In this document: in pieces, positions 15,348-20,964 of the stretch
Layout: the number at the start of each line of letters is the position of its first letter
Position numbering within the stretch: the first letter of the stretch is position 1
Source of the DNA: JALZAH01 sp051000755
GTDB taxonomy: Bacteria > Actinomycetota > Acidimicrobiia > Acidimicrobiales > Palsa-688
Assembly: GCA_051000755.1 (NCBI GenBank)
Contig: JBPCNZ010000003.1
Location: forward strand, 1-20,964
Length of the DNA: 20,964 bases
Direction of reading: 5' to 3'
Notes under the pieces: model-generated
What the model was told of the DNA's origin: nothing
The model's input: only the letters and a program-made list of their open reading frames with translations
Databases searched by the model: none
Program-made: the position numbers and the translations under genes

Positions 15348-16271
15348 CTACGGAGAACGCGGCCGCGGCCCGGGCGTGCTCATGACCTGTTGGAGGACCG
15401 CCGGCGCGGCCAGGTCGAGGAGATGGGCCAGCACCCCGAGGGGATGGTCGACCCGGATGGGGCGGCGGATCACCGCGTCGACGACCATGTCGGCGCCGCT
15501 CGCCACCGACAGGGCCGGCGCCGACCGCAGGGCCCGGGACGGGGTGATCATGTCGGTGCGGACCAGGGGCAGGTGCACGGTCGTCCAGCGCACGTGGTCG
15601 CCGAGCGTCTCGGGGGCGGCGGAGCGGGCGAAGGCGTCGAGGGCGGCCTTGGACGCCAGGTAGGCGGCGAAGCGCGGCTCGGGCCCGAACTGCACGGCGA
15701 GGGTCGACACGTTGACCACGTGGCCGCCGCCCCGCTCGCGCATTCGGGTCACGAGAGGCATGGTCAGGTGCACAGCGCCGAAGTAGTTGAGGCGCATCAC
15801 CCGGTCGAAGTCGTGGAGGCGGTCCTCCGAGCGGGCCAGGCTGCGGCGGATGGAACGGGCCGCGTTGTTCACCAGGACATCGACGTGGTCGTGGCGGGCC
15901 AGCACGTCGGCGGCGAGGGCGTCCACCCGGTCGAGGTCGGACAGGTCACAGGGACACGCCACGGCCCGACCGCCGTTCCCGGTGATCTCGGCGACCAGCT
16001 CGTCGAGGAGGTCCTGGCGGCGGGCCACGACGAGGACCTCGGCCCCGGCCCCTCCGAGGCGTTTCGCCACGGCCCGGCCGATTCCCGCCGACGCCCCGGT
16101 AACCAGGACCCTCTTGCCAGAGACGGCGGCGGCCAGGGCCTCGTTCTGGCTCTGGCCGCTCAGAAGGCGCCGGGCCCGGCGCACGTGGACCAGCGGATCC
16201 AGCTCGGCGGTGACCCGCCACGGCAGCTCCCGCAGGTCGATCCCCGCCCACCTCCGGCGCCCGGACATCAC
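15348..16271 (-). CDS. Short-chain dehydrogenase/reductase (SDR) with N-terminal extension
   Basis: A 307-residue NAD(P)-dependent oxidoreductase. After about 50 extra N-terminal residues comes a classical SDR: TGASAGIG at 58-65 for the dinucleotide, the CDLSD acid at about 108-112, NNAA at 135-138, catalytic S189, Y204 and K208 (in YLASK), and VRTDM after the active site. The A-R-R following the second strand (VVARR, 81-85) favours NADP(H). The N-terminal extension and overall look recall the reductase half of fatty-acyl-CoA reductases and other lipid-linked SDRs, so a lipid substrate is possible, but this is inference. The start may be GTG 16271 or ATG 16268; the latter is exactly 7 bases after a TACCGT hexamer, matching other leaderless starts here. 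Confidence 0.93.
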   Translation of the reverse strand: MMSGRRRWAGIDLRELPWRVTAELDPLVHVRRARRLLSGQSQNEALAAAVSGKRVLVTGASAGIGRAVAKRLGGAGAEVLVVARRQDLLDELVAEITGNGGRAVACPCDLSDLDRVDALAADVLARHDHVDVLVNNAARSIRRSLARSEDRLHDFDRVMRLNYFGAVHLTMPLVTRMRERGGGHVVNVSTLAVQFGPEPRFAAYLASKAALDAFARSAAPETLGDHVRWTTVHLPLVRTDMITPSRALRSAPALSVASGADMVVDAVIRRPIRVDHPLGVLAHLLDLAAPAVLQQVMSTPGPRPRSP

Positions 16272-16275
16272 GCCG

Positions 16276-16281
16276 ACGGTA
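16276..16281 (-). promoter_or_regulatory. Candidate -10 element (TACCGT) of a leaderless SDR transcript
   Basis: Read on the minus strand, TACCGT is followed by 7 bases and ATG 16268. No ribosome-binding site is seen. The spacing supports ATG 16268 over GTG 16271 as the functional start. Confidence 0.5.
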
Positions 16282-16329
16282 CCAGGGGCGCGCCGGCCCT
16301 CCCCGGGATGCGGTTCCCTCCCGTCCCAC

Positions 16330-16335
16330 TACACT
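16330..16335 (+). promoter_or_regulatory. Candidate -10 element (TACACT) of the tRNA-Arg gene
   Basis: TACACT lies 14 bases upstream of the mature tRNA 5' end, which would leave a short 5' leader. No good -35 hexamer is seen. Confidence 0.4.
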
Positions 16336-16349
16336 GGCTGGGCCAACCG

Positions 16350-16425
16350 GCGCTCGTAGCTCAACGGATAGAGCATCTGACTACGGATCAGAAGGTTGGG
16401 GGTTCGAATCCCTCCGAGCGCACCA
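16350..16425 (+). tRNA. tRNA-Arg (anticodon ACG)
   Basis: A complete 76-base cloverleaf can be drawn: acceptor GCGCTCG paired with CGAGCGC, D-arm GCTC/GAGC, anticodon arm TCTGA/TCAGA with loop CTACGGA (anticodon ACG at 16383-16385), five-base variable loop, T-arm GGGGG/CCCTC (one G-U pair) with loop TTCGAAT, discriminator A and an encoded CCA. The integrase gene begins 112 bases after the 3' end, so this gene is the likely chromosomal target of the mobile element and its 3' part would be regenerated by the element. Confidence 0.98.
16383..16425 (+). other. Candidate attL: 3' half of the tRNA-Arg gene
   Basis: Tyrosine integrases of AICEs recombine within the 3' half of tRNA genes, often between the anticodon loop and the 3' end, leaving a direct repeat at the far end of the element. 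The integrase gene directly downstream makes this segment the likely left attachment site. The matching repeat (attR) is not in the window, so exact limits are unknown. Confidence 0.5.
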
Positions 16426-16492
16426 CGAAGGCCCAGGTCAGGGACTCATGGCGGTGGTTGTCGCACCTGCGGGGTAGGATGAGTCTACCGAT

Positions 16493-16522
16493 ACCCAACA
16501 GCGAACCCAACAATGGGTTGGG
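16493..16522. repeat. Repeated ACCCAACA and inverted GTTGGG motif before the integrase
   Basis: ACCCAACA occurs at 16493-16500 and 16505-16512 (12-bp period). The second copy pairs with GTTGGG at 16517-16522 as a 6-bp inverted repeat with a 5-base loop, directly before the ribosome-binding site. It could be an operator, an integrase arm site, or a translation-controlling hairpin. Confidence 0.5.
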
Positions 16523-16523
16523 C

Positions 16524-16529
16524 GGGAGG
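16524..16529 (+). promoter_or_regulatory. Shine-Dalgarno (GGGAGG) that decides the integrase start
   Basis: GGGAGG lies 8 bases before ATG 16538, ideal spacing. The in-frame GTG at 16529 overlaps this site and so is unlikely to be the start. Confidence 0.75.
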
Positions 16530-16537
16530 TGGACCAC

Positions 16538-17734
16538 ATGGCAGGGAGCCTGCGGCCGACCAAGGGCAAGGCGGATGCCTGGGAGCTGCGCGTGTACCTG
16601 GGCCGGGACGCCGAGGGACGGGTACGTCACCGCCAGGTGACGTTCAAGGGGTCACGGCGGGCGGCGGAGCGGGAGCTGGCCCGTCTGGTGGCCGAGCAGG
16701 ATGCTTCGCCGGCTGCCGTCCCGGAGGAGCCGGTGCGGTGGGGTGTGACGACAACAGTCAACGATGCCATTGCCGCGTGGAAGGAGAATGGCTGGGACGA
16801 CCTGTCGCCCAAGACGGTCCGCGGCTACGAGAGCACCTGGAAGGTCCACATCGCGCCGACGATCGGGCGGCGGCGGATCGCCTCGCTTGGGACCTACGAC
16901 GTCGAGCGCTATCTCCGCTCGCTCAAGGTGGCCGGGCTTTCGGCGGCCAGCGTCTACCAGGTCAAGGCGGTCTTGCACCGCTCGTGTCGGTTGGCCCGCA
17001 AGTGGAGCGGGGGCACTTTGCCCAACCCGGCGGCCGACGCCGATCTGCCCACCTGGGGTCTCGATGAGCGTCGCCCCGCGGTACGTGCGCCCGAGCTCGA
17101 TGAGGTGTGCCGTCTCCTCGCAGTTGCCGCCGTGGACGATGATCCCCGCCTTGCCTGCTTCGTCCGCATCCTGGCGGCTACCGGCATGCGGCGGGGTGAG
17201 GCTTGCGCCCTTCGTTGGTCGGATCTGGACCTCGACCTCGACGTGGTGACGGTCGACGAGAGCGTGATCTCAGCCAAGGGCGGTGCGCTCGTCAAGGGGC
17301 CCAAGACTCGGGCCAGCATTCGCCGCTTGGCCATCGACCTCGCCACCTGTTCCGCCCTTGGCCTGCTACGCCAGGAACAGGATCGCTTGGCGACACAATC
17401 TGGGGTGGCGGTCGTCAAGGACTCCTTCGTCTTCTCGTTCGAGCCTGGCGGCGCCACCCCTCCCCATCCCGACGCAGTGAGTCACGCCTTCGACCGGTTG
17501 CGAGCCAGGGCGGGCGTGGCGGCAGACATCCACCTGCACTCCCTTCGCCATTTCCATGCCACCGCCCTCGATCCGATCATCTCCGAAGCGCAGAAGCAGG
17601 CCCGCCTGGGATGGTCGACGGTCCAGATGGCCCGCCACTACACCGACGGCTTGCCGGCCGAGGACCGCCGAGCGGCGGAGCATGTCGGCCGGCTCCTCGG
17701 CGGGGCCGCCACGGCATCCTCGGCGCCGGGCTGA
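16538..17734 (+). CDS. int: Tyrosine recombinase / phage-type integrase of the AICE
   Basis: A 398-residue site-specific recombinase that inserts and, with excisionase, removes the element at the tRNA-Arg gene. The N-terminus (about 1-55) resembles the AP2-like arm-DNA-binding region, about 73-155 is the SAM-like core-binding domain, and the catalytic domain follows from about 185. Catalytic residues seen: R218 in TGMRRGEACALRW, K256, H334 and R337 in HSLRH, W359 in LGWS (in place of the usual His, a known variant) and nucleophile Y368 in RHYTD. ATG 16538 is chosen from the GGGAGG spacing; GTG 16529 would add three residues. Its last 97 bases overlap the convergent excisionase gene. Confidence 0.95.
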   Translation: MAGSLRPTKGKADAWELRVYLGRDAEGRVRHRQVTFKGSRRAAERELARLVAEQDASPAAVPEEPVRWGVTTTVNDAIAAWKENGWDDLSPKTVRGYESTWKVHIAPTIGRRRIASLGTYDVERYLRSLKVAGLSAASVYQVKAVLHRSCRLARKWSGGTLPNPAADADLPTWGLDERRPAVRAPELDEVCRLLAVAAVDDDPRLACFVRILAATGMRRGEACALRWSDLDLDLDVVTVDESVISAKGGALVKGPKTRASIRRLAIDLATCSALGLLRQEQDRLATQSGVAVVKDSFVFSFEPGGATPPHPDAVSHAFDRLRARAGVAADIHLHSLRHFHATALDPIISEAQKQARLGWSTVQMARHYTDGLPAEDRRAAEHVGRLLGGAATASSAPG

Positions 17735-17955
17735 GGCTCCCAGTCGTCGTCAGGAATTGGGGAGAGGCCGGCGACCAGGCGCTCCACGGCGGCGCGTGGG
17801 ACACGGTAGCGGCCACCGATGACGAACACCGGCAACGGTAGCGTCCCAGCCTTCACCGCCCGGTAGAGCGTCGAGCGGGTCTCTCCCAGGAGGATCGCCG
17901 TTTCCTCGATGCTGAGCAGCGGCTTGCCGGCCGTGGCCTTCCGCCGTGCGGTCAT
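17638..17955 (-). CDS. xis: Excisionase-family helix-turn-helix protein (Xis-like)
   Basis: A 105-residue protein whose first 65 residues form a MerR/excisionase-type winged helix (LLSIEETAILLGETRSTLYRAVKAGTLPLPVF..GGRYRVPRAAVERLV). In AICEs such a protein bends the attachment-site DNA and directs the integrase toward excision. Its ATG overlaps the stop of the rep gene (ATGA), so it is translated from the rep transcript. The C-terminal 30 or so residues are low-complexity and antisense to the end of the integrase gene; they are probably a non-functional tail, since excisionases are commonly 60-80 residues. The stop codon is antisense to the integrase catalytic Tyr codon. Confidence 0.85.
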   Translation of the reverse strand: MTARRKATAGKPLLSIEETAILLGETRSTLYRAVKAGTLPLPVFVIGGRYRVPRAAVERLVAGLSPIPDDDWEPQPGAEDAVAAPPRSRPTCSAARRSSAGKPSV

Positions 17956-19385
17956 GGCTCCTCCGCCTCATCTGCGGCGACGTCACGGGCCATCCGGCGT
18001 TGCTCAGCGATCCGGGCGGCGGCGCTGATGGCGAGGACGCGTTCGCCGTTGTTGGTGTGGCCGTAGCCGGTGAAGTGCCAGTCGCTCGGCTCGGCATCTT
18101 GACCAGGACCGGCCTCGGAGTCGGTGGCGCCTGGCCCTCGGCCTTGCTCGTGTTGGCGCCAGGCTGCGCGTTGGGCGAGCAGGGCGCCCATGGTGGTGGA
18201 GTAGCGGCGGGTCTTGCTGGTGATGTGTCCTCGGTAGCCGAGGGTGTGGAGCCATTCGACCATGCGGTGATGGTCGGGCAGCTCGGCGAGGTAGGTGATG
18301 GTTTCGAGGATGCGTCGGATGTGGTCGGTGACGGGGAGCTCCGGGATGGCTTCATCGGAGATACGTCGGGTGGCGATGCCGAAGTCGGCCACGGACTTGG
18401 TGACGTACTTGGCCAGGTAGGCAGCTACCCGCCGCCCCGAGAGCCCCTCGGGGGTGGCCTGGTCTGTCCGTCCGACCGGTTGGTCGAGGGGCTGAGCGTC
18501 GGTCTGTGACCCGAAGCACACGACCACGTTGCCCGCCGGCCCAATCACCCTCAGTCGAACTGCAGCCGCTGCCCGGATGAGCAGGGCGGCCAGCTCGTCG
18601 GCGCCCAGGCTTGTCTGGGGTGGGGCGGGCGGTTCTTGGGGGTCGCCGGTGGCGTCGAGGCGGACGACGGTGTGGAAGTGGGGGACGGCCCGGCGTTGCA
18701 GCTCGACGACTTTGACGTAGGAGACCCGGAGGGTCTTGGGGTTCTCGCCGACCTGGGTGAGGCGGGCGGCGACGAGGCGGCGGAGTCGGATGGTGAAGCG
18801 GTGCCACAGTTGGGGGGCGTGCCAGGTGAACAGGACATGGCCGATGTAGTCGTAGCAGTCGGCACAGATCGGCTGGCCTACCGCTTCGTCCCTGATGTCG
18901 TGGTTGGCCCGGCAGCCGGCGGGCTGTCCGTGGGGGCAGTGCTGGTTGGCCCCGACCGGATGGCAGGTCTGTGGTGATCCGCTGGTCCCAGGCTTGGGGC
19001 GGGCGTGGACGGGCCCGAAGCTGGGAGCGGTGAGGGTGGCGAAGACCATGGGGTGGCCGGCGACCGTGTCCGGCAGGCCGTGGTGGCCGCCGGCGATCCC
19101 GGCATGCACGAGCTGCCACGTGTCACCGGCATACAGCTGTGAGCATGATGGGCACACGGCGGCCCGCCGGTTCTTGCACCGGCCCATCACCTTCGCGGCC
19201 CCCTGGGCGCCGTGCCCGGCGAGGTGGACCGGTGAGGCGCAAAACCCTGAGCGGGCGAGCTGGGCCCACCACCGCTCGAAGCCAGGGGACGCGGCCCGTT
19301 CGATGATCTGGGCGACCACAGCCGGGTTCGTGACCTCCAGGTGGCTGGTCGGAGGCGTTGGTGGGGGGTTGTTGGCGGCGGTCAT
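17952..19385 (-). CDS. Replication initiator protein, RepSA-like rolling-circle type
   Basis: A 477-residue protein of the kind that replicates excised AICEs by a rolling-circle mechanism. The metal-binding HUH motif is visible as PHFH at 235-238 after VVELQRRA, and a candidate nicking-Tyr motif is YLAKYVTK at 323-330 (Y327xxK330). The N-terminal half has Cys/His clusters suited to zinc binding: C70, C78xxC81, C141, C150, C158 and C174xxC177, as in actinobacterial initiators of this group. It is preceded by ftsK with a 15-base gap and followed by xis with an ATGA overlap, and has no strong ribosome-binding site. The family call rests on the HUH motif, cysteine pattern and gene order; the double-strand origin was not located. 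Confidence 0.85.
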   Translation of the reverse strand: MTAANNPPPTPPTSHLEVTNPAVVAQIIERAASPGFERWWAQLARSGFCASPVHLAGHGAQGAAKVMGRCKNRRAAVCPSCSQLYAGDTWQLVHAGIAGGHHGLPDTVAGHPMVFATLTAPSFGPVHARPKPGTSGSPQTCHPVGANQHCPHGQPAGCRANHDIRDEAVGQPICADCYDYIGHVLFTWHAPQLWHRFTIRLRRLVAARLTQVGENPKTLRVSYVKVVELQRRAVPHFHTVVRLDATGDPQEPPAPPQTSLGADELAALLIRAAAAVRLRVIGPAGNVVVCFGSQTDAQPLDQPVGRTDQATPEGLSGRRVAAYLAKYVTKSVADFGIATRRISDEAIPELPVTDHIRRILETITYLAELPDHHRMVEWLHTLGYRGHITSKTRRYSTTMGALLAQRAAWRQHEQGRGPGATDSEAGPGQDAEPSDWHFTGYGHTNNGERVLAISAAARIAEQRRMARDVAADEAEEP

Positions 19386-19400
19386 GGTCGTCGTTCCGGT

Positions 19401-20846
19401 TCAGGCGGCCAGGTCGGGCGGGCCAGCCGGCGTGTCGTCATCGTCTGCGGGCGGGTCGGGCGGTCGGTAGGTGTGGGCGAGGTGGTCGATGTCGTTGTCG
19501 GTCACCTGGTAAGCCCGGACCTTGGTCATTTCGGTGGTGCCGTCTTGGGCGACGTAGCCGACCCCCGGCAGGCTGGCGGGGATCTGGTCGCAGTACCCGC
19601 CTCGGTCTCTGGCGGAGTCGCCGAGGACCATGTTGACCTGGGACGGCTCGGCGAGACGCAGGGCGATGCGGGTCGGGAACAGCTGGCGCATGGCGAGGAC
19701 GTCTTTGGACGGGTCCTGCACGGCGGCGATCACGGATACCCCGACAGCGCGGCCTTGGGAGAGGAGGAGGCCGAGGAGTTGGTCGATCTCGGTTCGGGTC
19801 TTGCGGTCACCGACGTAGGCGGTGAGGGTGGCGATCTCGTCGATCACGACAACGATCAACGGCTCTGCCGCCGTCGGGCTATGCAGCCGGGTGACGCCTC
19901 GCAGCCGTGCCGCCCGGCTGGTGAGGACCTCGGCGGCGTCGCGCAGCAGGGCCAGGGTGGTTTCGCCGGTGTCGTAGGCGAACCGGGTGAACATGGCTTG
20001 TCCGGGCCCGAACTCCATACCGCCTTTGGGGTCGATCACCCACACCTGGGCAGAGCCGTCCGCGATGGCGGGGCCGAGACCGGTCAGGATCGACCACACC
20101 ACCGACCCTTTGCCTGACCCGGTGGCCCCGGCCACCAGGACGTGACGGCCCAGGATGCGTACCAGCCACGGTGCACCCGTCTCGGTGACGCCGACCGGTA
20201 GTCGCTCGAAGTCGACCCGAGCGCCGAGTGAGGGGATCGGCAGGCCGATGGGGGTGGCGAGGGTGTCGGTGTGGTGCACGTCGAGGGCGACCCAACCGGG
20301 CTTGGTCGCCCGGACTCTCACCCACAAGGCTCCGAAGGCGTGGGCCAGCGCGTCGGAGCGGGCCTGCCAGTCACCCACGGCCTGGCCGTAGAGCAGATGC
20401 ACGGTGACCTCGTCGATGCTGTAGCCGACCCGAACCCGAGCCAGGCGAGGCACCAACACCCCGTCGTTGAGCGTGGCCGTTAGACCGTGCAGGGCGCACA
20501 GGTGCGGCCAGGGACGCCGGTAGGCCAACCATGCGCGCCTCCGCTTCCACAACCGCCCCGAGATCGCCCGACGAAACGAGGCCGGCCACGCCAACCGCCA
20601 GCCCATCAACCCCATGGCCGACACGACGGCGACCCCGGCCGCTGACGGCCACCCCACCGTCACCTCCACCCACACCGTTACGGCCACAGGGACGGAGAGC
20701 ATGGGGAACAGGACCGCCCACCAGCCCACCCTCAGTGCGGCCTTGGCCAGGCGCAACCCGAGCCAGAACAGTCCAGTCAGGGCGGCCTCGACGATCTCGT
20801 CGCCGGTGTTGGATGGCTCTGGTTGCTTGTTTTCGCTACGCACCAT
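19401..20846 (-). CDS. FtsK/SpoIIIE-type DNA translocase (TraSA-like conjugation protein)
   Basis: A 481-residue membrane-tethered ATPase. Two hydrophobic segments (about 40-63 and 68-88) anchor it, and the motor follows: Walker A GATGSGKGS at 240-248, the VIDPKGGMEFG strand near 270-280, Walker B IVVVIDEIATL at 331-341 with D336-E337, and a QGRAVGVSVIAAVQDPSK segment typical of FtsK/SpoIIIE motors. In AICEs a single such protein transfers double-stranded DNA between mycelial or neighbouring cells without a relaxase. It lacks the C-terminal gamma domain of chromosomal FtsK and is shorter, which fits the mobile-element type. The start has GGGGAG about 11 bases upstream. It is probably the first gene of the ftsK-rep-xis operon. 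Confidence 0.94.
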   Translation of the reverse strand: MVRSENKQPEPSNTGDEIVEAALTGLFWLGLRLAKAALRVGWWAVLFPMLSVPVAVTVWVEVTVGWPSAAGVAVVSAMGLMGWRLAWPASFRRAISGRLWKRRRAWLAYRRPWPHLCALHGLTATLNDGVLVPRLARVRVGYSIDEVTVHLLYGQAVGDWQARSDALAHAFGALWVRVRATKPGWVALDVHHTDTLATPIGLPIPSLGARVDFERLPVGVTETGAPWLVRILGRHVLVAGATGSGKGSVVWSILTGLGPAIADGSAQVWVIDPKGGMEFGPGQAMFTRFAYDTGETTLALLRDAAEVLTSRAARLRGVTRLHSPTAAEPLIVVVIDEIATLTAYVGDRKTRTEIDQLLGLLLSQGRAVGVSVIAAVQDPSKDVLAMRQLFPTRIALRLAEPSQVNMVLGDSARDRGGYCDQIPASLPGVGYVAQDGTTEMTKVRAYQVTDNDIDHLAHTYRPPDPPADDDDTPAGPPDLAA

Positions 20847-20902
20847 CGAAAATCAACTCCCCTCAAATCGTTGGGAGCCCCTGCCGGTGTCCGGGCCCGC
20901 CC

Positions 20903-20923
20903 GGGGGTGGGTGTTTGGGGGGG
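20903..20923 (+). other. G-rich tract with quadruplex potential upstream of ftsK
   Basis: Runs of five, three and seven G separated by loops of 1 and 5 bases fit the G-quadruplex consensus (the seven-G run can supply two tracts). It is in the 118-base stretch between ftsK and the window end, which otherwise holds GGGTTGGG at 20932-20939, a CGTTGGG at 20869-20875 and presumably the operon promoter. G-richness is partly expected from the base composition. Confidence 0.35.
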
Positions 20924-20964
20924 TCCGGAACGGGTTGGGATCCGGCGGACCGCCTGGGGGCCGG

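Larger units (their letters stand above)
16426..20964. mobile_element. Actinomycete integrative and conjugative element (AICE), left part
   Basis: Four consecutive genes after the tRNA make up the known AICE core: tyrosine integrase, excisionase-like HTH protein, rolling-circle-type replication initiator (RepSA-like) and an FtsK/SpoIIIE translocase (TraSA-like) that moves double-stranded DNA between cells. The int gene points away from the tRNA and converges with the minus-strand xis-rep-tra run, which has an ATGA overlap and a 15-base gap and thus looks like one operon transcribed from upstream of ftsK. The right end and any accessory genes lie beyond 20964. All four genes appear intact, so the element may still be mobile. 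Confidence 0.78.

Noticed and set aside
16388..16630. Minus-strand open frame ending VRSEGFEPPTF
   Set aside because: Classic spurious product of the reverse strand of a tRNA gene; the remainder is antisense to the integrase start.
15390..16640. Long plus-strand open frame ending with a peptide like VAQRIEHLTTDQKVGGSNPS
   Set aside because: That peptide is the well-known false translation of a tRNA gene; the rest is antisense to the SDR gene.
16426..20964. Prophage as the explanation for the integrase region
   Set aside because: No capsid, terminase, portal or lysis genes; Rep plus FtsK-type Tra with Int/Xis indicates an AICE.
1..20964. CRISPR array, rRNA, insertion sequence, riboswitch
   Set aside because: No regularly spaced long repeats, no rRNA-like stretch, no DDE transposase with terminal repeats, and no recognisable aptamer core were seen by eye.

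Overview
The window is very GC-rich, uses GTG starts freely and carries short ATGA/TGATG-type gene overlaps, an LAAC lipobox on a binding protein, a fused ModB-ModC transporter, and an integrated element built like an actinomycete integrative and conjugative element (AICE). This fits a high-GC actinobacterium, perhaps of an Acidimicrobiia-like lineage. The phylum is well supported by style; the class is only a guess.

Layout. (1) 123-2287, minus strand: an OmpR-type response regulator and its sensor kinase in a coupled operon. (2) 2429-5416, plus strand, divergent from the regulator: a DedA-family membrane protein, a UppP/BacA-type undecaprenyl-diphosphate phosphatase and a DMT-type transporter, tightly packed, followed by the mechanosensitive channel MscL. 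The divergent spacer holds two 11-bp-spaced direct-repeat boxes in opposite orientation, good candidates for binding by the response regulator. (3) 5433-7107: a CDF metal-efflux protein and a SatP-type acetate transporter interrupted by an apparent one-base frameshift. (4) 7154-11520: a molybdenum module: a ModA/WtpA-like lipoprotein, a ModB-ModC fusion with a C-terminal TOBE domain, a convergent HTH-MOP regulator, and an XdhC-family protein. (5) 11597-14166, minus: an aldo-keto reductase translationally coupled to glucose-6-phosphate isomerase. (6) 14241-15302: an unrecognised membrane-anchored protein. (7) 15348-16271, minus: a short-chain dehydrogenase.

From 16350 a tRNA-Arg(ACG) gene marks an insertion site. 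Immediately downstream lie a tyrosine integrase (plus strand), then on the minus strand an excisionase-like HTH protein, a rolling-circle-type replication initiator with an HUH motif, and an FtsK/SpoIIIE-type DNA translocase. This is the core gene set of an AICE; its far end is outside the window.

Two cross-cutting observations stand out. Four separate transcription units (CDF, modA, xdhC, SDR) each have a TANNNT hexamer exactly 7 nt before the start codon and no Shine-Dalgarno sequence, which suggests leaderless transcription. The dedA-uppP pair, next to a two-component system with matched repeat boxes, looks like a regulated module for recycling the undecaprenyl lipid carrier. I did not find a clearly unprecedented system; the most informative targets are that regulated module, the AICE, and the HTH-MOP/xdhC control region.
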